Positions 1 to 10,383 of a stretch of 64,000 bases of DNA are shown here, piece after piece. Made by a program: the position numbers and the translations under genes. Source of the DNA: Rhizophagus clarus. Lineage: Eukaryota; Glomeromycota; Glomeromycetes; Glomerales; Glomeraceae. The DNA is taken from positions 124,001 through 188,000 of the forward strand of contig BLAL01000208.1 of assembly GCA_015698045.1 (NCBI GenBank), written 5' to 3'. Below the pieces are notes generated by a model. It saw only the letters and a list, made by a program, of their open reading frames with translations, did not search any database and was not told the DNA's origin. Each line of letters opens with the position of its first letter. Position 1 is the first letter of the stretch.

Positions 1-1689
1 ATACCCTAGGTTTAATAATAGTTTATAGCTTAATTGTTATTTAAATGTTAATAAGGACAATTTAAGCTTCTTAAAGCTTTTAACTCTTCTAAAAATTGTT
101 ACTAAGATACATTATTTAGCGAGTAAAAATGTAATAAATATAAATTTATTTAAATTAATTATAATAAATAAGTATGTATAATTGCTGCGCCTGTAAGCCT
201 AGAATACCTTATAATTTTCATTCAGATTTATCTGTTACTAACTGACACAGGGTATTCGGATACAATTTTTTTGAAACGGATAACCCTATAACAGCATTAG
301 GGTTATCTGGTTCGAAGCTCTAGCAAACAGTCACTATATTCTTATAAATGTACAAGTTTTTGAAACTTAATTTAATAAGAGTATCCATATAGAAGAGATA
401 AAAAAATATTAAGGTTATTGAAAAAAACCACTAGTCGCTAATATTGATTGCAAATCATGATAATTTTAAAGTAACTATGTACAAATATATACATTATATT
501 TTACATTTGAACGATTATAGTAATTTATACTTATTTAAAAATTAATAATTCTATACAAATCTTTATGAAAATTTTATATAAAATATACATCAAATTTCGT
601 ATATATATAATTAGTATATGAAATATTTGCATAATATTTATTTGATTATATATTATGCATGAATTCATATTCAAATAGATTTGTATCTGTATAATTTTAT
701 TTAAAATATTTACATGGATATTACTTGACTATAAATTACATATAAATTTATATTTAACTAATTTTATATTTACATAAATTTTATACAAAATATCTACAAT
801 ATTTTTATGTTCATATGAAAAATAAATAAATCATTTATATAGACTACAGATTTATAAAAATTTATATAATAAATTTATATTGGATATACATAGAATTATG
901 GACATTACATAGACTCTATAAAAAATACAACTCCTGATGATTCCAATGATATGTGTTGCATATCTGTAGCATCAATATTAACGGAGTTATTCACGTTTAA
1001 AATTTGGTATTAAATTATAATTATAAAAATCACATGACTATGATGTAATTTCGACTATTTCGACTTTAATTTCGACTTTTGACCTTCCCAAGTCGAAATA
1101 TTTTGACTTTTGGGTTTTAATTTCGACTTCATGTATACATACCATATCCCATAATATTAGGCTTATTATTTAATAATATTATTAACAAAAAAAAGGCTTA
1201 GTATTGTTGGGTCAGTTCTTTGACGTTAGCAATCGCTAACGATTATTATTTTGTGGTAGCAGAAGGTTTATTTATCAATACTTTAAATACAACTTGTAAA
1301 AATCTTAATCAAATGTGTAATACCAATTCCCGTACATCAGATTCACAGGTATTCATCACAAGTAAAGAGATAACTTAACAATCAAAAATAAAAATATTAA
1401 TAAAATAAAGGCTTTAAAAGAACTTGTGAACATGCCTTATCTAGAATAAATCCAGAGCTTTATTTATAACAATTGCAATTATAATAATGATAAATCATAA
1501 ATATCTTACATAGAACAAAAATAATACATATATGCCATTTATGCTATATTAAAAATATATGATATATCTATAATGTATGCAATATTACCTATGTATGCTA
1601 TGTCATTCATTTATGACATCGGTGACATTGATCAATGAAGTCACGTGATCAGATACGACAGTATTAAATAACAAAAAAAGGCTTGGTAT
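1..1689. other. AT-rich intergenic stretch, no gene seen
   Basis: No convincing coding exon was found on either strand. Positions 540-900 hold decayed AT-rich tandem-like repeats built on ATTTATATA-type words. A perfect 10-bp stem, GATAACCCTA with its complement around a 9-nt loop, lies at 279-307. Positions 1045-1130 repeat the word TTTCGACTT several times in both orientations. Near 1165-1205 and 1668-1698 the words AAAAAGGCTTRGTATT and TTAATAAAA appear. They recur at 3540-3620 and 3890-3990, so the element at 1699-3546 probably landed in an older repeat field. Confidence 0.6.
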
Positions 1690-3555
1690 TTAATAAAAGA
1701 AAAATTGTTGGTGCCACCCTGGGTGGTACATGATTTTTTGCCACCCCTATCACGTGATTCTAAATTAATTGTTTATTTTGTTTTTTTATACGCGATTTTT
1801 TTTTAATTTTTTGCCGCTTTTTACTTTCATTACTTTCAGTATGTTTTATTTTTTTAAATCGTTTTTTTTTATTATAAATCAGCATTAAATAATATTCTTT
1901 TTTTTGTAAGTGCTTATTTTCTTGGCTTGGGAGCTTCTGGTAAGTTTCTTTTTCAGCATTGTCAATTTTTTTTTTTGTTAATTAACGTTAACACTTTCTT
2001 TTGCAGGTTAATCTTTTTGACGGTTAACGGCTTTAGACTTCGTCGTCAAGTTTCCAGTAAATGGTAAGTTCAAGACACTTTGAATCTTTAGATTTGCCTT
2101 CTTTAACTAACCATCTTTTCTTATTTTTTTTTTGGCTGGGCTTTTCTTTTTTTGCGATTTTATTTTCATTTTGTTTTGGGTATTTTCATTTTTTATTTCG
2201 TTCTTTATCACACCTTTTCATAATTCTTTCATCCTTCATTGTTTTTTTGTTCCCTCTCGTCCTTTATCATTTCTTTTTACTATTACTTTCATCTTTTATT
2301 GTTTCTTTTGCTTCCACTTTCGTTTCTTTTGCTTCCCCTTTCATTCTTTATCATTCCTTTTATTCCCTTTTCCTTCTTGATCATTCCTTTTGTTCTCTCT
2401 TTCATCTTTGATCATTCCTCTCATCCTTGATCGTTTCTTTTATTTTTTCTTCATCCTTAGTCTCTCCTTTTATTATTATTTCATCATTAATCATTACTTT
2501 TGTTTCCCCCTCATCCTTGATCTCTCCTTTCATCATTATTTCATCCTTGATTGTTCCTTTCATTCCTTCTTCATCATTAATCGCTCCTTTCATCATTATT
2601 TTGTCCTTGATCGTTTCATTTGTTCCTTCTTCATCCTTGATCTCTCCTTTTATTATTATTTCATCCTTAAATGCTACTTTTGTTCCCCTTCATCCTTGAT
2701 CTCTCCTTTCATTATTATTTTATCCTTTCATTTCCCTTTTATCCTTAATTGCTCCTTTCATCATTATTTTATCCTTGATCATTTCTTTCGTTCCCTCTTC
2801 ATCCTTGATCTCTCCGTTCATCATTATTTTCGTTTCTTTCATTCCCTCTTCATTCTTGATCTCCCCTTTCATCATTATTTCGTCCTTGATTGTTATTTTG
2901 TGCCCCCTTCATCCTTAATCGTTTCTCTTTTGTCATTATTTCATCCTTGATCTTTTTTTTTCGTTCTCTTTTTGTCTTTGATTGCTCCTTGCATCACTAT
3001 CTCGTCCTTGATCATTTATTTCATTCCTCTTTCATTCTTGATCACTCCTTTCAGCATCCTTTTATTCCTGATCACTCCTTTCATCATTATCTTCCTTGAT
3101 CTCTCCTTTCATCATCCCTTCATCCTCGATTTCTCTTTTTGTTCCTCATTTTCTTTCTTATTTTACTTTATCCCTTTTACTTCTTTTCATTATACATCTC
3201 TTTCTTTACTATTGTAATTTGTTATTAGATGTCATTCGTGTCATTTATTACTAGTACTGTAAACTAAATAAATAATTGTTTATCTATAGCATATATGATA
3301 CAATACAAAATTACAAATTTTAATAAAAAAGTTACTAAAGTTTATTAAGTTATTTCGGATGTTTTACTATTGTATTTATATTGTATTTTATCAAAATTTA
3401 ATTCTTACGAAAATTTTTTTTATGAAAAAAAATTTTAAAGTTAAAAATTAACCGATTAAAAATTAGCCAATCAAATTATATTTTTAAGTCACGTGATAGG
3501 GTGGCAGAAAAACCGATACCACCCGGGGTGGCACCTAGATAACTTCTTAATAAAA
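1690..3555 (+). mobile_element. 1.85-kb TIR DNA transposon (element A), non-autonomous, 9-bp TSD
   Basis: The left end around 1710-1757 reads GGTGCCACCCTGGGTGGT, then GCCACCCCTATCACGTGA. The reverse complement of the right end, about 3488-3535, reads GGTGCCACCCCGGGTGGT, then GCCACCCTATCACGTGA. If the ends are placed 11 bp further out on both sides, TTAATAAAA flanks the element at 1690-1698 and 3547-3555. A 9-bp duplication fits Mutator-like elements (inference; the flank is AT-rich, so chance is possible). No transposase is visible. Inside are exon-like blocks with good splice signals: GGTAAGTTTC near 1940, TTTTGCAG before 2008, and GTAAGTTC at 2064. A long pyrimidine tract follows. The element at 40957-44653 has the same plan in the opposite orientation and a similar sub-terminal TCACGTG. 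Confidence 0.7.
2240..3130 (+). repeat. 30-bp pyrimidine-rich tandem repeat inside element A
   Basis: Imperfect 30-bp units built on TCATCCTTGATCTCTCCTTT plus CATCATTATT repeat about thirty times. The plus strand is almost pure C and T with A at fixed places. Because the period is a multiple of three, long frames stay open on both strands: plus gives Phe/Ser/His/Ile-rich 10-residue repeats, minus gives Lys/Asp/Glu-rich ones. I do not regard these as genes. The tract begins after exon-like blocks with GTAAG sites and may act as an extended polypyrimidine region of an intron, or only as a satellite. Confidence 0.75.
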
Positions 3556-3639
3556 TTATTAACAAAAATGGCTTAATATTTAATAAAATTATTAATAAAA
3601 GAAAGAACAAAAAAAACTTAGTATTTAATAAAAAATACT

Positions 3640-3895
3640 TAGTATTTAATTAAAAATACTTAATATTTAATTAAAAATACTTAATATTTAATTAAAAATA
3701 CTTAATATTTGATTAAAAATACTTAATATTTGATTAAAAATACTTAATAATTGATTAAAAATACTTAATATTTGATTAAAAATACTAAATATTTGATTAA
3801 AAATACTTAATATTTGATTAAAAATACTTAATATTTAATTAAAAATACTTAATATTTAATAAAAAATACTTAATATTTAATAAAAAATGTATCAA
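3640..3895. repeat. 21-bp AT satellite, about 12 copies
   Basis: Direct repeats of TTAAAAATACTTAATATTTG/A, unit 21 bp, run almost without interruption. Variants differ at one or two positions (TTAATT or TTGATT). Flanking DNA (3540-3640 and 3895-3990) has related GGCTTAGTATTTAATAAAA words, so the array probably arose by local amplification of the same AT-rich sequence that surrounds element A. From 3900 to 4190 nothing else was recognised. Confidence 0.85.
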
Positions 3896-4190
3896 ATTAC
3901 TAAGAATTCAGTATTTAACAAAAAGTGGCTAAGCTTAGTATTTAAAAAATGGCTTTTTATTCAATAAAAAAGGCTTAGCACTTAAAAAAAAAATTTTAAT
4001 TATAAATTTAAATTTATTAATATACAGTATTTTTAATTATTGGGCTATGAATATCTAATATAACAATATTTACAAATCATTAAATATAAAAAAAATTATA
4101 AAATATTACTAAAAGTGCCAAAAAATAAATTTTTTTAAAGATAAACAGTAAAAGAAAAAAATTTTATTCTTAAAAAAATAACAAAATTCA

Positions 4191-6389
4191 TTAGTCCGGA
4201 GCGAAGCGAAGGACTATATAATACTACGCACGGTGACACAAATGTCCGGATGTCCGCCCGCTTGAAAATTGAGTCGATCTATGATTGGTTCTGGTTCTTT
4301 AATTACATCTTATGGCTAATAAACATGTGATACGAATCTGTGATTTTTTTTTGTTTATTTTTTTTTTTAATATCATAACGTCGGCAGAATGGCAAAAAAA
4401 CTTTTTATTAAATGGAGTAAAACACCATAGACACGAACCCGAGGTAAAGAGAAATGGAATTTTTTTTTTTTTATTTAAGAAACGTTTCTAGCGAAATACC
4501 TTTTTTTTTCTTTTGTAGAAATACCATTTGTTTTTCAAGTTTTTAGGAAACCAGTTCTTTTGATTTTAAATGTGTAAAATTTTGGTGAATAATTTTTTTT
4601 TTAATATTTTAACAAAATGAATTCTATGTAATGTTTTGTTTATTCTTTTTGCAGACAGCCAGTTCTTCGGTACTTGGATGACATGTCAGAGGTTTTTTAT
4701 TAGTTATTACTTTCAATTAATTTTAACGAAACGTTTTTATTGACATTTATTTTACACTTTTTTTAGATGGCTAGGCTTCGTGAGTATATATGGAAATACA
4801 GCCACTCAATTCCTTGGAGTATTTGGACGCACAAGATTTTAGTATGGAAGCTGTAGAATTTTTTTTTAATTTATTTTGATGAAACGTTTATTGACTTTTC
4901 ATTTTCTTTCATTTTTTTTTTAGACATGTGGAATTTCAGTGAAGTACCAGCCTTTTTTATTAGATTCTTTTTTTAAAAACTTTTTTTAATATAACGAATG
5001 TTTTTTTTTTTAGAGGCTAACACTTCAGATCTATTTGTGGGTTTTTTGTAAATTTCCTTTCAGTAACCGATTTTAATGAAACGTTTCTAACGTTTTGTTT
5101 TACCTATTTTTTTTAAACGATCTTAGAAATCACTATCACGTTCACCTAGATGGCGTTCAGATCAGGTATTGTATTAAAATATTTTGAACCACTTGGCGAA
5201 ACGTGTATTAATGTTTCATTTCTTAGATAATTCCTTCAGCTTGAATGACCTTGGAGTTTGGATATGAGTATTGGTAAAGGTTCTTTTTTTTTGAATTAAT
5301 CTTTACTGAAATATTTGCCAATGCTCATCTTTTTTTTCAGACTGCTACTTTTATGGACAGTGATACAAAATTAGGTAAGGAGGCGAAATGTTTTTATAAC
5401 GAAACTTTACTTACGCTTCATTACATTTTTTTCTTTTTTAGAAGACCGGAATTGACCCTCTACTATTTGTGGAATCTAGAACCATTTGTAGAACCCGTTC
5501 CAGCATCACTGGTCCAAGATAAAACTGTGGACGATCCCACCTCGGTTTTAATCAACAAATTCTTTTTTTTACATTATCTTAACAAAACGATCACTGACAC
5601 TCCATTTATTCTTTTTTTTTAGACATCAGAACATTTAGATGCGTGGGAATTAGTGAGGGGGAGAGATTTTTTTTGAATAGTTCTTTTAACAAAACGATTA
5701 CTAATTGTTTCGTTCTTTTCTCTTTGTAGACAAACTGGTACTTTAGAATTTTGAACGCGTGGGAATCGATGATAAAATGGACTTTTTTTTTAGGCAGATC
5801 TGGTTGTGGAACTTTTGTAGGCAATTGATTTCTTTAAATATATTCCTTTTAACGAAATATTTTCTAATGTTTTGTTCTCTCTCTTTTTCTTTATACAGGG
5901 CAGAATGTTAAACTACTTGGAACTCAGCTTTTAGATGGACCTTGAGCATGGATTTGGTGAGCCTTAAATGGTTTGATGTATCTCTTTTATTTATCTTTTA
6001 ACGAAACATTACTTATGTTTCATTATTTTTTTTTTTTTCTTTTTTTTTTCAGGTGGATGTTCTTTGAATCTTAGAACAATATGTGTTGAATTTTGGTAGG
6101 TTTTTGTTATCTTAAATCTTGTATTTAATAAAACTTTTATTTATATTCCTATTTTTTTATTTGATTAGTTTTTTAAATTTTTGGAAACTATTATTTTGTT
6201 AACGAACGCTTACTAAAGATTCATTGTTTTCTTTTTAACTAATATATGATGTGTTTATTACTAAATACCATTTTCTCGTGTTGAGCAATACATGATGTTT
6301 TGCACATTATACACCTGACCAATCAGCTGTTATATATTTTTTCTATGACTTCTTACTGATGTGTAATAATAAACAAAGCTCCGGACTTA
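4191..6389 (+). mobile_element. 2.2-kb TIR element (element B) made of intron/exon-like units
   Basis: The ends are GTCCGGAGC at 4194-4202 and its complement GCTCCGGAC at 6378-6386, flanked on both sides by TTA, giving a 3-bp target duplication as in PIF/Harbinger-type elements (inference). No transposase is visible. The interior, 4600-6200, consists of about twelve units of 100-160 bp. Each has a variant of TTAACGAAACGTTTACTAATG, then a T-rich run ending in AG, then a 25-110 nt block, often ending near GTAAG or GTATT. Examples of blocks begin at about 4654, 4767, 4923, 5013, 5341, 5442, 5623, 5730, 5900 and 6053. Joining them did not give one long open frame. Confidence 0.65.
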
Positions 6390-6435
6390 ACAACGGTAAC
6401 CGTTCCCTAGTAAATATTTATTGTATATTCAAATG

Positions 6436-6540
6436 GGATTTGGGATGGGATTTGGGATTTGGGATGGGATTGGGAATGGGATTTGGGATTGGAATGGGAA
6501 TGGGAGTTGGGATTGGGATGGGATGGGACTCCCATCCCAT
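6436..6540 (+). repeat. GGGATT-type G-rich minisatellite
   Basis: Interspersed GGGATTT, GGGATGG and GGGAATG words give some fifteen GGG runs within 105 bases, enough for a G-quadruplex on the plus strand. The tract opens with AAATGGGAT and closes with ACTCCCATCCCATTT, so its two edges are inverted complements and could pair. It lies between the right end of element B and the left breakpoint of the 3.8-kb segmental duplication. The frames read through it on either strand are Gly/Met or Pro/Ser repeats and are not taken as genes. Confidence 0.8.
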
Positions 6541-6560
6541 TTAAATGGGCGGCAAGTATA

Positions 6561-9500
6561 GGTACAAACACATGAATGACATGATAATTGAAAATTCCTA
6601 TCATCTATAATTAAAATACATGTGAGCATTACATTATTTTAACGTATGTGTAGAAAAAATTTTCATCAGTAAAAAAGTCATTTTTGTTTTTTTATCAATC
6701 TTGGCGTTCTTATTATTCTAAATTAATTACTGTATGACGTATGAAAAGGTAGTTATTATAGAATATACGAATAAAATTTTATTTCAAATCCCTAATTCAA
6801 GATTTCCATGGAATATGGTAAGTCTGTTAATAAGCTGCTGTCAACATTAAATTATAATAGACGAACTAAAATAGAATGGGAAGATTATTCAAAATCAGAT
6901 AATATGATTCAATGTTTACAAAATATAAATTGTTAATCAATCAAAAGCTTAATCAACAGATATCTGCAGAAAAATATGCGAGTATGCGAGTTTAGTTTAT
7001 CTCAGTTAAATAAAACAAATATCTTGCATGTGAATTAATGCATGACATAATTCACAATTTCTGAAGTACCCTGCTTAACATTTAGTCTATAATAAACTAT
7101 TTTAATACCTATTTTATAAACACATGCAGATTAAGTTATAAATTTATTTATACTGTATCTTTATTTAAACAAGTTGATATGCAGATTTTAAACTTTTAAA
7201 CGTATTGTCATTTTATAATTCTTTGTTCTATGGCATGACGCCTTTATGGCTACTTAATTGTGTGGTAATTCCCATTTAAGTTTTAATCTATAGGTATCCA
7301 ATCTTATTCATATTAAATATAGTGCATACAATACTGATTAAAAAAGATTAAAAAAAAAAAATAAATAAGATAAAAAAAAAATGATAAAAAAAAAAAATAA
7401 ATTATAAATTGTATATATGTGGTAGGAATATTTATTCCGAAGAAAAATATTGATTTATGATAATCACCATTTTAACATTTTATTAAAAAAAAAATTAACA
7501 ATCTTAAATTTTAATTAATAATAATCATGGACAAATTGCGTCAAGTTTTTCATTAAATACTATTAAATATAAAGTAAAGGAGTTCTAATTCCCCATTTAA
7601 TTTTGGTAATCTCGTAAAATTGGGATTTGCATTGGACATTATTATTGTCCGGAGGTCGATGCACTATGAAATTTGTGGCACGGTTCCATCGGTTCATGTA
7701 CATTACCACGTGATTGTAATCCAACAAATTTGCCCCGGACACCGACTCGCAACGGAACTCGTTTCTTAGTTTTATTAATCTGTCAGATGATAATTTTAAT
7801 CCGTTCTAATCCCTTTTTTTCCATCTTCGAAAATTCGATAAATAATGCATTGAGGTATGTTTGCAAAATTTTTACTAATCAAATGCTTTGATGTAATTAT
7901 TAAAAATTGTTTACTGTCGTGTGACGAACTGAGACTCTATATATATGTGCAAATTTTAGTTTCAAATAATTAAAGTATTCAATGTCACGATAATTATTTG
8001 CACTAAAATTTTTTAAGCGAAGTTCTTTTAAATTTCATATACAAACTTAATTACAATAAATATGAATAAATTATTATGTTGTCTCACATTTATTATATTA
8101 AGTTTTTAATTTAGACATAAATTTTTATTTTAAACGAACTTATTTGTTGTACTCGGTTATTCAGGTCGATATTTTGGCCGAAAATTAATTCAGACCCAAT
8201 TTACAAGCACATTGAAAATCGATGCCATTTTTGAATATTTCTTTTTAAAACCCTTTTATAATCTCATGATCAATTTTTATATAATTTTGTATCTTCATTG
8301 AGGCAATTCATACTATTAATAATAACCCCAGAATTATTTATCAAATTGACCACATGAAGACAATTACTTTAATTGTAAGTATATTTTGTACTAAAATTTA
8401 TAAAAAGATTATTTTGTTACTCTTTGTCACAGATACGTCTAAATGTGCATTCTATACTTATTGATGTAGTGTATAAATTATCTTTGTCTTATATGCAAGA
8501 TTAACGTAGTGAGGCTCGAAATGCATTTTCAAATTCTGTATTATAAAAACGAAATAAAAACTTCTTTTTCTTTATAATTCTTGTTAAAAAGAGAAAGCTT
8601 GGCAACAATTATGCGTTAATATTAGATCTTTGTATGAGTAGTCAAGTTAATTAAAGTTAGTATCTTCGTTAAGAATTCGTTTATCTTCAAAATATAGCAT
8701 AGACCATCTCGTAGTACAAATATCTAGATGATTTAGATATTTTTTCTCTCTACTAAGAAGAAAATCTTATGTTACCTTCAATGGAAAAATACCCATTTAT
8801 TGGACTCATGATCGAGAATAAAGTTATGATCTTGGGATTAAATTTTCTTGTAATCTATGGGTCAATAACATCAAACAGACTATATGGATTCTGAAAGTAT
8901 GTTAAATCAACCTGAAGAAACTATGGCCATTTAAATCGTGAGTATATAATGTCAAAAATCATATTTAAAATAATGATTAATCCGTTATTATGCATATATA
9001 ACCAATATTGGTATATGTGTAATTTAGTCAAGAATCTCCGACTACAGAGGAATCAGATGAAATAACGGTCATATCTTGAGAAGTAAAGAACAAGTAAAGC
9101 AAAGAAGTTTAAGGTTCGATTAATAAATATTCAATTTCTTCAACATTCGATCCTCAAACATGTACTTAAACAATGTATAGAGAAATAAAATAAGAATTGG
9201 ATATTAACCTTTTTTATTCATAGGGAGAGAGACAAGGGTTGCATTGAAAGAAAATTCGCTTCGATTGAAGATTGTAGTCCGCAAGTTGACTTCTGCTCAG
9301 AACAATAATGTTTCTTCCTCTATCCTCCTTATCTTAAGATGAATAGAACTGCAAATTAAAGATTACATAACAAGAGTAACATAGAAAAAAGGTAAAGAGA
9401 GGATGATGTTATGACAAAGTTCCTACCTTCTTTTTTAAATGTTATCATGAACGAATGATCTATTATAAATGACCCGAGAAGATTTATAAGCACAAGAACA

Positions 9501-10362
9501 CAAAAAATACTCACTCGTCAACAAACCAATAGAAAATTTTGATACAAGCGTGGATTTCTGCTTCGAACAGAGATAGAAATTTTGGTAGATCAATGCCTGT
9601 TTTCATCTGGCAATAAAGCTCGGTTATAAATAATTGAATAATGGAAAGCGTCAGTTTTGCAGAGAAATAAATCACTTTTTTATTAGTGTAGGTCCTTATA
9701 GATAGAGAATCTTTACATTTCAAACGTTGATAATAGGTTCATTCGTTAAACACTTTTTTAAACTCCGAATCGACCGAAATGTCGATCTTAATCTTATTTT
9801 ATTAATTAATATCTTAGATAAGTAACGACGATAACGATAATTTAAAAAAAGTCAAAATAGTACCGCGAGACGCCAAAAAAAAAGCGAAATTAAAAAAAAG
9901 GATTCTATATATTGGTAACTTAAGTTCATATTTCCTATATTATTACAAAACTACAATCTTATTTATCTTAGTTATCATGTAAAAAATAATCAAAATCTAG
10001 CGATTAATTTAAATATAAAAATTTTGACAGTTTATCGAATTTTCTGGATCTACTCTTCCTTAATTACGATATTATCGGTTGCGGTTTCAATGGATTCATC
10101 ATCTTTTTCATCAACGGTTTTCTCGTCGTTTTCGTTAAAGGGATCTTTCTCTTCACTCGAGTTTGATGGCAAATCACGGTTAATCTCGTACCTTCGTTTC
10201 CATGTAGCCTTTTCTTCTTCTGACAGATTCTTCCAGGAAATAGACGCCATTTTGCTCAGCTTTGTCATTTTTATAAGGTGCTCTTTCTTTTAAATCATTG
10301 CGAAACAAAAAAAAAGGATTTGATTCTCGTTTCCTTTTTTCTAATACTTTTAATGTTTCCGG
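6561..10362. repeat. Segmental duplication, copy 1 (3.8 kb)
   Basis: From GGTACAAAC at 6561 to the 5' part of the HMG gene, this segment matches 27054-30937 base for base over long runs, with few substitutions and some indels. Copy 2 has about 45 extra bases near 27549; copy 1 has extra sequence near 7157-7205. Both copies are in the same orientation, about 20.5 kb apart. The part outside the HMG gene contains no gene I recognise. Two small frames are kept in both copies (7673-7891 plus and 9511-9723 minus), but the copies are too young for this to show selection. Beyond the duplication, only weak homology continues into the HMG promoter and spacer. Confidence 0.92.
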
Positions 10363-10383
10363 GTAAAGGATATGTTTAAACAA
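10050..10383 (-). pseudogene. HMG-box gene (MATA-HMG type), frameshifted copy 1
   Basis: Read on the minus strand from ATG at 10383, the first frame gives the start of an HMG box (KRKRESNPFFLFRNDLKER) and then runs off into unrelated residues. The second half (MTKLSKMASISWKNLSEEEK, then an acidic tail ending in IKEE) is in another frame, stopping at 10050. Comparison with the intact copy at 30620-30973 shows the cause: TGTTT is missing at about 10278, a 5-bp deletion that breaks the frame between helix 1 and helix 2 of the box. Otherwise the two copies differ by only a few bases. HMG-box proteins bind the DNA minor groove; MATA-HMG proteins are candidate mating-type regulators. A functional product is unlikely unless splicing bypasses the lesion. 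Confidence 0.85.

Noticed and set aside
2061..3217. Several plus- and minus-strand frames of 60-186 codons
   Set aside because: All are readings of a 30-bp pyrimidine tandem repeat; extreme Phe/Ser/Ile or Lys/Asp/Glu composition and no independent support.
5353..5622. 89-codon plus frame in element B
   Set aside because: Runs through an intron-like stretch; joining the flanking blocks at the splice-like sites gives a stop at once.
6407..6629. Gly/Met-rich plus frame and Pro/Ser-rich minus frames
   Set aside because: Readings of the GGGATT minisatellite only.
7673..7891. 72-codon plus frame kept in both duplication copies (also 28216-28434)
   Set aside because: The copies are too recent for conservation to mean anything, and no family is recognised.
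9511..9723. 70-codon minus frame kept in both duplication copies (also 30082-30294), with splice-like sites downstream
   Set aside because: Plausible as an exon, but no coherent gene could be assembled and the duplication is recent.
10024..10293. Plus-strand frame of 89 codons (and 30594-30941 in the second copy)
   Set aside because: Exact antisense of the HMG coding region; the minus strand carries the recognisable domain.
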